Origin: Mycobacterium paragordonae
Lineage (GTDB): Bacteria > Actinomycetota > Actinomycetes > Mycobacteriales > Mycobacteriaceae
Direction: 5' to 3'
Assembly: GCF_003614435.1 (NCBI RefSeq)
Contig: NZ_CP025546.1
Span: 1,116,001-1,180,000 of the forward strand
Length of the DNA stretch: 64,000 nt
Shown: positions 9,111 to 16,735 of the stretch, in pieces
How the letters are laid out: each line of letters begins with the position of its first letter
How positions within the stretch are numbered: the first letter of the stretch is position 1
Position numbers and translations under genes: made by a program
Notes under the pieces: generated by a model
Database searches by the model: none
Told to the model about the DNA's origin: nothing
Seen by the model: only the letters and a program-made list of their open reading frames with translations

Positions 9111-10199
9111 TCAGCTGGGGGCCGTGATCCACCACGGCGGCATACTGATATCGAGTCTTGTGGTGTGTCGGTACCCCGACCAGGTCGGCACGCCATCCGG
9201 CTGACCCCGGTAGATGCCGCGGGCCGCAGCCACCACGCGTTCGTGTTGCGTCGGCCATTGAAGGTCTATTGCTATCTGCTCCAATGTTTTTCGGTCCCGT
9301 TCCAACACGCGATCGACGATGTGTACCGCAGGTAGTGACCCGCTCTTATCGCCGTTGCAGCGCGCACAGGACAGGACGAGATTGGCCAGGCCGTCGATCC
9401 CGGCCAACGACCAGGGGAGAACGTGGTCGACAGGGTTGTCGGATGGCAGATGCGTGCGGCAATAGAAGCAGTGGGCGCCGAAAGCGTCCTTGAGCGGTTC
9501 ACGAACGAGCGCCAACGCAGTGCGTTCGCGACCGAAGAGGTGCCCTGCAACGTCCGGAACGTCCGCATCCAGAAATCTGTTCATTCGCCGCACGTCCTCG
9601 ACCCACATGATCTCCAACGCCGGCTTCAGCAAACCGGCGAGCCGGGCCAGTCCATGTGCGACGCCGGAGCGCAGTACGACGGCGTCTCCGTGCGCCCGCA
9701 GCGCCGACCGTGACACGTGATCGTGCAGGAACGAATCGTCGTACAGGAATGGGTCACTCGTCGCCGCGCCCGGTAGCCGCTGCAGGCGATGCAGCGGCTG
9801 CTGGGCCAGGCAGAGCGTGATCTCGTCGATCGCCTGCCGGTACACATCGGTCGCTCGGACGGATGCCACTTCGAGCGACAAACTGCTGTGATTCGCACCC
9901 GCGGCCAGGCGTAACCGGTTGGCGGCAAAGAGGATTCGAGCTCGCGGCTGGGTGGATTGTTGCAATTCGCGTCCGTCGAACGGGCGGACCTGACGCCAGT
10001 AGATCTCCAACACCCGGCGGGCCAAGTCTGGAATGGGAACAGCGAGCGAGTCGTCGGGGTGCGTGGGCAGGTTCTCGATGCAGAAGTCGATCAGCGACAT
10101 CACGGTGGCCAGCTTGTACGTCGCCGTGCGCAGCCCGGTCTCCAGAATCGCGACGACACGCTGCCCCAACAGCAATGGATCGATGCCGCCCTCAGCCAT
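9111..10199 (-). CDS. HNH endonuclease with large unrecognised N-terminal domain
   Basis: 362 residues. Residues about 252-300 form an HNH fold: CFYC, then VDHVLPWS (catalytic His), NLVLSCARCNGDKSG (Asn, second Cys pair). The four cysteines (CxxC and CARC) would bind a structural zinc. The first 250 residues are mostly alpha-helical and not matched to a domain I can name; a segment near residue 20 reads GLRTATYKLATVMSLIDFC, and another reads LEIYWRQVRPF. This arrangement is familiar from solitary HNH proteins near defence genes, but I cannot name the family. The gene is divergent from vapBC, 118 bases away. The start is ATG at 10197-10199. A role in restriction or DNA processing is inference. 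Confidence 0.8.
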   Translation of the reverse strand: MAEGGIDPLLLGQRVVAILETGLRTATYKLATVMSLIDFCIENLPTHPDDSLAVPIPDLARRVLEIYWRQVRPFDGRELQQSTQPRARILFAANRLRLAAGANHSSLSLEVASVRATDVYRQAIDEITLCLAQQPLHRLQRLPGAATSDPFLYDDSFLHDHVSRSALRAHGDAVVLRSGVAHGLARLAGLLKPALEIMWVEDVRRMNRFLDADVPDVAGHLFGRERTALALVREPLKDAFGAHCFYCRTHLPSDNPVDHVLPWSLAGIDGLANLVLSCARCNGDKSGSLPAVHIVDRVLERDRKTLEQIAIDLQWPTQHERVVAAARGIYRGQPDGVPTWSGYRHTTRLDISMPPWWITAPS

Positions 10200-10285
10200 T
10201 ACCGGGGTCCCCCTTCAGCCGCAAGCATAGATGTGGGTATTTCCAGCAGCATCCACACAGTGAAGTGCGAGGCACTGCGCATCTG

Positions 10286-10299
10286 TGCATCATGATGCA
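10286..10299. promoter_or_regulatory. Perfect 14-bp palindrome, candidate VapB operator
   Basis: The sequence tgcatcatgatgca equals its own reverse complement. It lies 7 bases upstream of a -10-like element for vapB, the usual place for the operator bound by a ribbon-helix-helix antitoxin and its toxin complex. Function is inferred from position. Confidence 0.5.
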
Positions 10300-10306
10300 A
10301 TGATGA

Positions 10307-10318
10307 TAGAATTGGGCG
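10307..10318 (+). promoter_or_regulatory. vapB -10 element, predicted leaderless start
   Basis: TAGAAT (10307-10312) fits the mycobacterial TANNNT -10 consensus. Only 5 bases separate it from the GTG at 10318, so transcription would begin at or next to the start codon, giving an mRNA without a 5' leader. No ribosome binding site precedes this GTG. Confidence 0.45.
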
Positions 10319-10545
10319 TGCGCACCACCATCGATCTGCCCGACGAACTGCATAAATTGGCGCAGTCCATAGCCCGCGACACTCACCGCACGCTGAGCGA
10401 AACAGTCGCGGACCTAATTCGACGCGGTTTGGCGTCTGGAAGTTCATCAGGGAGGTCGGTGGATCCGAGGACGGGGTTTCCGGTGGTCAGCGTTGGTCGG
10501 ATAGTCACGTCAGAGGATGTGCGGTCCCTGGAGGACGAGGAGTGA
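10318..10545 (+). CDS. vapB: VapB-type antitoxin (ribbon-helix-helix)
   Basis: 75 residues from the GTG at 10318. The N-terminus RTTIDLPDELHKLAQSIAR followed by TLSETVADLIRRGL is the classic ribbon-helix-helix DNA-binding fold of VapB antitoxins. The acidic tail VTSEDVRSLEDEE would wrap around and block the toxin. The frame is open upstream to 10285 with ATG codons at 10300 and 10303, but family members start at (M)RTTIDLP and the promoter layout supports 10318. The stop overlaps the toxin start by 4 bases (GTGA), the normal coupling for vapBC. A vapBC pair is also found next to recD in M. tuberculosis (VapBC5), so this may be its orthologue. Confidence 0.85.
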   Translation: MRTTIDLPDELHKLAQSIARDTHRTLSETVADLIRRGLASGSSSGRSVDPRTGFPVVSVGRIVTSEDVRSLEDEE

Positions 10546-10949
10546 CGACGTTGCTCGATGCAAACGTACTCATCGCGCTCGCCGTCGCGGAGCACGTGCA
10601 TCATGATCCCGCTGCCGATTGGCTGGCTGCATCGAAGGCTGCCTTCGCCACGTGCCCGGTGACGCAGGGCGGCCTCATTCGATTTCTCCTTCGATCGGGA
10701 CAGTCCGCGTCCGCAGCGCGTGATGTGGTCGCCACTATTGAGGCGCTGGACCGCCACGAATTCTGGCCCGACCAAATCTCATTCGCCGATGTGGAGTTCG
10801 GTGGCGTGGTCGGGCATCGGCAGGTGACCGACGCTTACCTTGCTCAACTCGCGCGAACCCACAGCGGGCAACTCGCAACACTCGACAGCGGATTGGCGCA
10901 ACTGCACAAAGACGTGGCAGTACTCCTTCCGACTGCCTCACCTGACTAG
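10542..10949 (+). CDS. vapC: VapC-type toxin, PIN-domain ribonuclease
   Basis: A 135-residue PIN-domain protein. The metal-binding acids visible are D6 in LLDANVLIAL, D96 in VTDAYLAQLA and D114 in LATLDSGL. At the position where many VapCs have a glutamate (the TE of the second motif) it has Q41 in CPVTQGG, a variant that occurs in some VapC subfamilies. VapC toxins cleave specific tRNAs or rRNA and arrest growth when the antitoxin is degraded. The start GTG at 10542 lies inside the last codons of vapB. The stop is close to the stop of the convergent TVP38-family gene. Confidence 0.87.
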   Translation: MTTLLDANVLIALAVAEHVHHDPAADWLAASKAAFATCPVTQGGLIRFLLRSGQSASAARDVVATIEALDRHEFWPDQISFADVEFGGVVGHRQVTDAYLAQLARTHSGQLATLDSGLAQLHKDVAVLLPTASPD

Positions 10950-10954
10950 GAGCG

Positions 10955-11683
10955 CTACGCGTCTTCTGCATCGTCAGACGTGTGGTCTTCCTCGCCCCGG
11001 CCGGGGTGACTGCGCCAGTGCCGGTACAAGTGCCGCGCCGCGAACACCCCCAGAACCGCGGTGACGCACCACACCGCGATAGCCGCGTAAGCCAACGGCG
11101 ATGAGCGATCTCGGATCGAAGCACCCAACGCGGTGTAGACGAACGCTCGCGGCGCCGAGCCGATGAATGACCCGATCGCGATCTGCCACAACGGAATTCC
11201 GAAAGCCCCGAATGTGTACGAAGCAAATGCGTCGGAGATACCGGGTACGAAGCGCTGGCCCACCACCGCCCACAACCCGCCCCGTTCGATCACGAAGTCG
11301 ATCCGCTCGGCCCGCTTGGGACCTACCAGTACCCGTGCGCTGTCCCGGCCGGCCCGTCGGCCGACCGTGCTTGCGACGATGGCCGTGCCCATCGCCGCAC
11401 CGAGCGTCACGAAAAGACCCAGCACGGGACCGAACAACAGCCCACTGCCCGCAGCCAGAATCGAACCCGGCAGGAACATGGCGCCGAGGAATCCCGACAC
11501 GATGACGTAGACCAGCGGCGCCATCGGTCCCGTCGACGTGACCGTGCGTCGCACCGCGTCGATGTCGATCACTCGCGCGACAGCCACCAGATAGAACATG
11601 GTGAGAAGGAACGCGACGAACATGGCGAGTCGCAGGATGTGGGGTCGCCGGGATGTGCCGGTGGTGCTGTCGCTGTCATCCAT
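10955..11683 (-). CDS. TVP38/TMEM64 (DedA-like) membrane protein
   Basis: 242 residues from ATG 11681-11683. Hydrophobic helices occur near residues 20-45, 60-100 (with GAMFLPGSILAAGSGLLFGP), 140-170 and 185-215. The segment VVGQRFVPGISDAFASYTFGAFGIP is the SNARE-associated/VTT domain signature. The C-terminus is short, charged and His/Asp/Glu-rich. The frame is open to a GTG at 11713, giving 252 residues; the ATG is preferred because family proteins start shortly before the first helix. The start overlaps the end of recD by 8 bases. The gene corresponds in position to Rv0625c. DedA-family proteins help membrane lipid recycling and proton homeostasis; the role here is not shown. Confidence 0.82.
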   Translation of the reverse strand: MDDSDSTTGTSRRPHILRLAMFVAFLLTMFYLVAVARVIDIDAVRRTVTSTGPMAPLVYVIVSGFLGAMFLPGSILAAGSGLLFGPVLGLFVTLGAAMGTAIVASTVGRRAGRDSARVLVGPKRAERIDFVIERGGLWAVVGQRFVPGISDAFASYTFGAFGIPLWQIAIGSFIGSAPRAFVYTALGASIRDRSSPLAYAAIAVWCVTAVLGVFAARHLYRHWRSHPGRGEEDHTSDDAEDA

Positions 11684-13433
11684 GGTGGCTGGCCAGTCGC
11701 CGCGCCAGTCCACTGGCCCGCACCGCCCGTCGCGAGATCGCCGCGCGCAGCGACCCTTCCGGACCGATCACCCGCACCTTCCGTTTCGCCCGGGTGACGG
11801 CCGTGTAGAACAACTCCCGCGTCAGCAGCCGCGAATCTTCAGGCGGCATCAGCACAGTCACCGCGTCGGTTTGACTGCCCTGGCTCTTGTGAATCGTCAT
11901 GGCGTGCATCGTCTCGACATCGGACAGCCTGCTCGTCGCGAACTCGAGGAGATCGTCGGCACCGGCGATGACCGCTCGAAGCGCGCCCTGCTGGGCCGCG
12001 CCGGAAACCACCGTCACTCCGGTGTCGCCGTTGTAGACACCTAGTCCGTAGTCATTGTTCGTCACGAGCACCGGTCTTCCGGCGTACCAGGAAGACCAGA
12101 TCGGGTCGCCGGTTGTCTCCACCAGCCACCGCTCCACCTGCCGGTTCCAATGCGCGATCCCATAACGCCCCCGGCGGTGCGCACACAACAGCCGGTGCTC
12201 GTCGAGGACGGCGAGTGCAGCCGCGGCGTCACCGAGCACCGCGGCTTGTCGCAGTGCAAGGGCATGCGGCACAAGCACTTTGCGAAGTTGCTCGGTTGGG
12301 TCCTCGGTGTCGATCCATTCGATGTGCTCGCCGCCGGAGCGCAGCAGGTCGATGGCAAGATCGGCATCGCCGTCGCGAATCGAGGAAGCCAACTGGCCGA
12401 TCGACTCGCCGAACCGATGCGACGTCAGCAACGCCGCGACCCGTGCGTCGCCGCGCAGCCCCAGTCCGTCGACCAGGTCGGCGAGCACCGCACCCGCCTC
12501 CACCGACGCCAACTGGTCGGGATCGCCGACGAGCAGCAGCCGGGTGTGCGGGCGCACCGACTCCAGCAGTCGCGCCATCATCGTCAGAGACACCATCGAG
12601 GTCTCGTCGACCACGATCACATCGTGCGGCAACCTGTTGCCCCGGTGATGACGGAACCGCGACGACGTATCCGGCCGACTGCCCAACAGCCGGTGCAGCG
12701 TCGTCGCGCGCAGGCCCGAGACTCGTTGACGGTCAACCGGATCCAATTCATTCACCTGGAGCTGCACCGCCTCGTGCAGCCGTGCGGCCGCCTTGCCCGT
12801 CGGTGCCGCCAGTGCGATGCGCAGCGGTGGCCTTCCGTCCAGCTCCGCCTGCTCGGCGAACACCGCCAGCAGCCGCGCCACCGTGGTCGTCTTGCCCGTT
12901 CCCGGGCCGCCGGTCAACACGGTCAGTCCCTGCTGCACGGCGATGGCGGCCGCCTCCCGCTGTTCCTCATAGCCCGGCGGGAACAACCGGTCGATGTCGG
13001 GAACCGCGGCCTGCCCGGGAGTCGACAGCAGCGCCGAGAAATCATCCGCAACCTGCTGCTCCTCGAGCCAATACCGGTCCAGATAGAGGAGATTGCCGTC
13101 GTACACGCGCAGCACCGGCGGTGCGCCGACCAGCGGACTGGCCTGCACCGCCTGAAGCCATTCCGGCGCCGACGGCCACGGTAGGCCGTCGATCCCGACC
13201 TGCGCCTGGACCGACCTCAGATCCACACACACCGAGCCGCCGCGCAGCGCACGCACCGTCAGCGCCAGCGCCAGCGCCACCGTCGGGTCGGACTCGCGTG
13301 CCATCGCCGTAAGGCGCTGCGCGACATGAACATCGGCCGCCTCCAGAACCCCGGCGTCGTTGAACGTGCGTAACAGGTCGCCGGCGCTGGCGGCCAGTCG
13401 GCGGTCGGCAGGATCGATTGTCTCGGTGGTCAT
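11676..13433 (-). CDS. recD: RecBCD exonuclease subunit RecD
   Basis: 585 residues, close to the usual mycobacterial length. Superfamily 1B helicase motifs are clear: Walker A LTGGPGTGKTTT, Walker B VIVVDETSMVS, GDPDQLASVEAG (motif III), and the C-terminal AMTIHKSQGSQTDAV and LLTRELFYTAVTRAKRKV. RecD is the 5'-3' helicase of the RecBCD complex that processes double-strand ends. In mycobacteria RecBCD is known to serve single-strand annealing rather than RecA recombination. The ATG at 13431-13433 (MTTETID) was chosen because it overlaps the recB stop as ATGA; the frame upstream to 13550 lies inside recB and is not needed. Confidence 0.96.
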   Translation of the reverse strand: MTTETIDPADRRLAASAGDLLRTFNDAGVLEAADVHVAQRLTAMARESDPTVALALALTVRALRGGSVCVDLRSVQAQVGIDGLPWPSAPEWLQAVQASPLVGAPPVLRVYDGNLLYLDRYWLEEQQVADDFSALLSTPGQAAVPDIDRLFPPGYEEQREAAAIAVQQGLTVLTGGPGTGKTTTVARLLAVFAEQAELDGRPPLRIALAAPTGKAAARLHEAVQLQVNELDPVDRQRVSGLRATTLHRLLGSRPDTSSRFRHHRGNRLPHDVIVVDETSMVSLTMMARLLESVRPHTRLLLVGDPDQLASVEAGAVLADLVDGLGLRGDARVAALLTSHRFGESIGQLASSIRDGDADLAIDLLRSGGEHIEWIDTEDPTEQLRKVLVPHALALRQAAVLGDAAAALAVLDEHRLLCAHRRGRYGIAHWNRQVERWLVETTGDPIWSSWYAGRPVLVTNNDYGLGVYNGDTGVTVVSGAAQQGALRAVIAGADDLLEFATSRLSDVETMHAMTIHKSQGSQTDAVTVLMPPEDSRLLTRELFYTAVTRAKRKVRVIGPEGSLRAAISRRAVRASGLARRLASHHG

Positions 13434-16400
13434 GCGGCCGCCCTGCGCGCGTCGAGCAGATCGGACAACTCGGTCACCAAATCCGGCGGCGGCGCCCAGC
13501 TGAAAACCCCGGCGGGGTGACCGTCGAGCACCGGAGTGTCGGGCCCGCACATTCCGCGCAGGAACAGATACAGCACCCCGCCGAGATGTCGGGCCGGATC
13601 GTAATCCGGCTGCCGCCAGCGCAGAAAACGATGCAGGACAACGCTATACAGCAACGCCTGCAGCGGGTAGTCCGAGTGCAGCATCGCCTCGGCCATCCGC
13701 GGCTGCGTGTAGTCGGCGGCGGTCAACGGATGGTCGGGCTCGCCGAGCCAGTTGGTTTTGTAGTCGACGACGAGATAACGGTGCCCCGACTGATCAGGAA
13801 TCCGCAGCACCGCGTCGACCGAGCCGCTGAGATAGCCGCGCAGCGACTGGCTGCCGAGCGTGTCTCCGATCAACCGGTCCGCGTAGGAAGCCAGCGGGTC
13901 GTCCGCCCGGAGATGGGCGCGCAGCAACCGACCGACGTCGGAAAGCCGCAGTTCCACCTCGGCGCCCCGGACGTCGCCGCCGGCCAGCGGAAACTCGAAG
14001 TCCAACTCACGCAACCGATCCGGCAGGCCGATCTGTCGCAGCGTCAACCCGGCCACCAGCGGCCCCAGGGGCGTGTCGTGCATCGGGACCATCGCCGCGG
14101 CCAGTTGCGTCGCGGGCACGTCGACCGGCCACCACGTCGAGTGAATATCGATCTGCGCCTCGAGTTCGGCGGCGAGGTCGGCTGCGAACGGATCGGTGGT
14201 TTCCAGCACCGCGTGCACCAGCGTGCCGAACTGCGCGCCGGTCGGCAGCTCCGCCATCGGCGAGAGCACATTCGGCGCGACCGCCGCCCCGGTCAGCGGA
14301 ATGTCGTGCACCTCATCGTCGAGTTCGGTGAGTTCGGGCTCGCTGCTCACCCCGACGGCACGCTCCGCGACGCGGATCAGACCCGAGTAGGAGGTGCGCC
14401 GCCAGGCGGTGTCGATGGCGCGGTGGAAGTGCCGGGTGCCGAGATCGGCGGGCGCGGTGTGGCTGGACATGGTCGGTGCCGCCGCGATCACCGACTCCTC
14501 CACGACCGGGCCGCCGGCGTCCTGCCACTGCGTCAGCCGCTCCCACGCCTCGTCGTCGGTGACCTTCATCGGTTCGCAGCGATCCGGGACCGCGGAGTCC
14601 CCGGGACGCCGGCCGCGCAACAATCGGGACAGCCCGCCGTTGGGCTCGCCGTACGCCGGAGACCACCACGCCACCACCTGCGACTGAGCCCGGGTCAACG
14701 CGACGTACGTCAATCGGCTGTCGTCGCTGGCCATTTCCTTGCGGCCCAGTCTCTCCACGGCGGCGAAGTCGGAACTTTCCTTGCCCCCGATGTGCAGACA
14801 CCGCTTGCCGTCGTCGTGGAACAGCACCAGGTCCCGTTCGCCCACATTGCGGTTGAATGCGAACGGCAGGTACACCACGGGGTACTGCAGACCCTTGCTC
14901 ACCCAGACGGTCATGATCTGGACCGCGGCGGCGTCGCTGTCGATCCGGCGGTTGCGTTCGGCGGCGCCGGCCCGTTCCTCCCGCTGAGCGCGCAGCCAGT
15001 CGCGAAGCGCGGGTAGGGAATAACGCTCGCGGTGCGCCACCTCCTGCAGGAGTTGCGTCACGTGTGCGAGGTCGGTCATGTGCCGCTCGCCGCCGTGCCA
15101 CGACAGCACCCGGTCAGCCATGCCGCTCATCTGCGCGGCTTCGAAAATGGCGGCGACGCCCCGTTCGCGGGCGTGGTCCGCCCACTCCCGCAGGGTGTCG
15201 GCGACGTCGTCGGTGAGCGCGTCGCCGCCGGCCGCCAGGTCCTGCGCTGTTCTTCCGAAGAACATCGTGGTCGCGGCCGCCCGCACCACGCCGGGGCGAT
15301 GCGGCTGATCGAATGCTTCCAGCAGCGACAGCCAGTCGTCGGCGGCCTCGGAGCTGAACACGTCGGAGTCGCCGGTGTAGACGGCGGGGATACCGGCCTC
15401 GGTAAGCGCGCGGTGGCAGGCGCGGGCGTCTTTGTGGCTCTCGACGATGACGGCGACATCGCGGGCTTCCAGCGGCTCACCGTCGAACGTCGCCGCGCTC
15501 GTCAACAGTCCGCCGATGTCGGCGGCGAGATCGCGACCGATGTGCTCGCGCAGTTCGTCGATCGGCAGGTTCTGAGTCCCTTTGCGGCCCAGTGCTGCCC
15601 GGCGCACCACTCGCAACCGGAACGGATCGTTGTGCGGGGCACCGGCGAGGCGATGACCGCGGTGCGAGGCCGCGATGTCATGCACCACGATCGCGGGGTC
15701 ACCGAGTTCGGCTCCCCGCAGCACAGCCTGCAACCGGTCGACGAGAGCACTGTCGCTGCGCCAGTTCGTACCCAGTGTGCGCTTTTCGCCGGCGGTCTTT
15801 GCCGCGTCGAGGTAGGTGACGATGTCGCCGCCACGGAACGCGTAGATCGCTTGCTTCGGATCCCCGATGAGGATAAGGGTCGACCGGCCGCTGAAGGCCC
15901 GGTCAATGACCTGCCACTGAACCGGATCGGTGTCTTGAAACTCGTCGACCATCACGATGGGCCAGCGTTGGTGCATCCGCAGCCGGGCAGGGGAGTCGTC
16001 GGTGTCCAGCGCCGCGGCCAACCGGATGAGCAGGTCGTCGTATCCCAGCACCCCCCGGCGTCGCTTGCGTCTTTCCAGTTCGGCGAGAACGTCTTTGGCG
16101 AAGGCGACGCAGACCGCGGCGCGCGATCCCGGCTCCGGGTCGCGCGGCCGCAAGTGGGTGGACGGGTTGGCGACCACCGTGCGGGCGATGCGCAGTGCCT
16201 CCCGGTACGTCAAAGCGGGATCGTCGCGCTCCCGCCCGAAATGCGCGAGGTAGAGGTCGTCGACGATCTCGGTCACCAGATCGTTGAGGTCCTCGAGCAG
16301 GGTGACGCCGGTATCCGTATCACCAGCTGCACCAAGGGATTTGAGCACCAATTGACAGAACTGGTGGGTGGTGGCGATGGTGGCCGCGTCAAAGCCGGCC

Positions 16401-16735
16401 AGGGCGTCGCGCAGTCGCTGCTTCCGCGCGTCGCGTTGCGCCTGCGTGCCGTCGATCAGGTGCCGCACCAGATCGTTGCCATCGGCGATCGAACGGTCAC
16501 TGAAAGCGGCTACCGCGTCGACGATTTGGCAGCGTACCCGCTCGCGAAGCTCCTGGCTGGCCGCGCGGCCGAAGGTGATCAGCAGCATCTCGTCCAGCGT
16601 CGCGTGGCCTTCGGCGAGGTAGCGGGTCACCAGGCCGGCCAACGCAAATGTCTTACCGGTTCCCGCACTGGCCTCCAGCACCGTGGTGGACCGCTCGGCG
16701 GGCAGTGGACCCAGCAGATCGAAGGGCGGAATCAT
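13430..16735 (-). CDS. recB: RecBCD exonuclease subunit RecB
   Basis: 1101 residues. Helicase motifs in order: Walker A EASAGTGKTFALAG at the N-terminus, IMVDEFQDTDPVQW, LIGDPKQAIYAFRGGD, and the motif V/VI region VWVSKGLQYPVVYLP and LTYVALTRAQSQV. The C-terminal nuclease domain carries AVLRIPDQSGHRYLVVDYKTN, whose DYK is part of the RecB-family nuclease active site. The start ATG at 16733-16735 overlaps the recC stop by 4 bases, so the extra 16 residues of the longer open frame are not favoured. Transcribed recC-recB-recD as one operon with translational coupling. Confidence 0.96.
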   Translation of the reverse strand: MIPPFDLLGPLPAERSTTVLEASAGTGKTFALAGLVTRYLAEGHATLDEMLLITFGRAASQELRERVRCQIVDAVAAFSDRSIADGNDLVRHLIDGTQAQRDARKQRLRDALAGFDAATIATTHQFCQLVLKSLGAAGDTDTGVTLLEDLNDLVTEIVDDLYLAHFGRERDDPALTYREALRIARTVVANPSTHLRPRDPEPGSRAAVCVAFAKDVLAELERRKRRRGVLGYDDLLIRLAAALDTDDSPARLRMHQRWPIVMVDEFQDTDPVQWQVIDRAFSGRSTLILIGDPKQAIYAFRGGDIVTYLDAAKTAGEKRTLGTNWRSDSALVDRLQAVLRGAELGDPAIVVHDIAASHRGHRLAGAPHNDPFRLRVVRRAALGRKGTQNLPIDELREHIGRDLAADIGGLLTSAATFDGEPLEARDVAVIVESHKDARACHRALTEAGIPAVYTGDSDVFSSEAADDWLSLLEAFDQPHRPGVVRAAATTMFFGRTAQDLAAGGDALTDDVADTLREWADHARERGVAAIFEAAQMSGMADRVLSWHGGERHMTDLAHVTQLLQEVAHRERYSLPALRDWLRAQREERAGAAERNRRIDSDAAAVQIMTVWVSKGLQYPVVYLPFAFNRNVGERDLVLFHDDGKRCLHIGGKESSDFAAVERLGRKEMASDDSRLTYVALTRAQSQVVAWWSPAYGEPNGGLSRLLRGRRPGDSAVPDRCEPMKVTDDEAWERLTQWQDAGGPVVEESVIAAAPTMSSHTAPADLGTRHFHRAIDTAWRRTSYSGLIRVAERAVGVSSEPELTELDDEVHDIPLTGAAVAPNVLSPMAELPTGAQFGTLVHAVLETTDPFAADLAAELEAQIDIHSTWWPVDVPATQLAAAMVPMHDTPLGPLVAGLTLRQIGLPDRLRELDFEFPLAGGDVRGAEVELRLSDVGRLLRAHLRADDPLASYADRLIGDTLGSQSLRGYLSGSVDAVLRIPDQSGHRYLVVDYKTNWLGEPDHPLTAADYTQPRMAEAMLHSDYPLQALLYSVVLHRFLRWRQPDYDPARHLGGVLYLFLRGMCGPDTPVLDGHPAGVFSWAPPPDLVTELSDLLDARRAAA

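Noticed and set aside
13418..15016. Long plus-strand open frames opposite recB and recD
   Set aside because: They are shadows of conserved RecBD helicase motifs on the other strand, rich in Arg and His.
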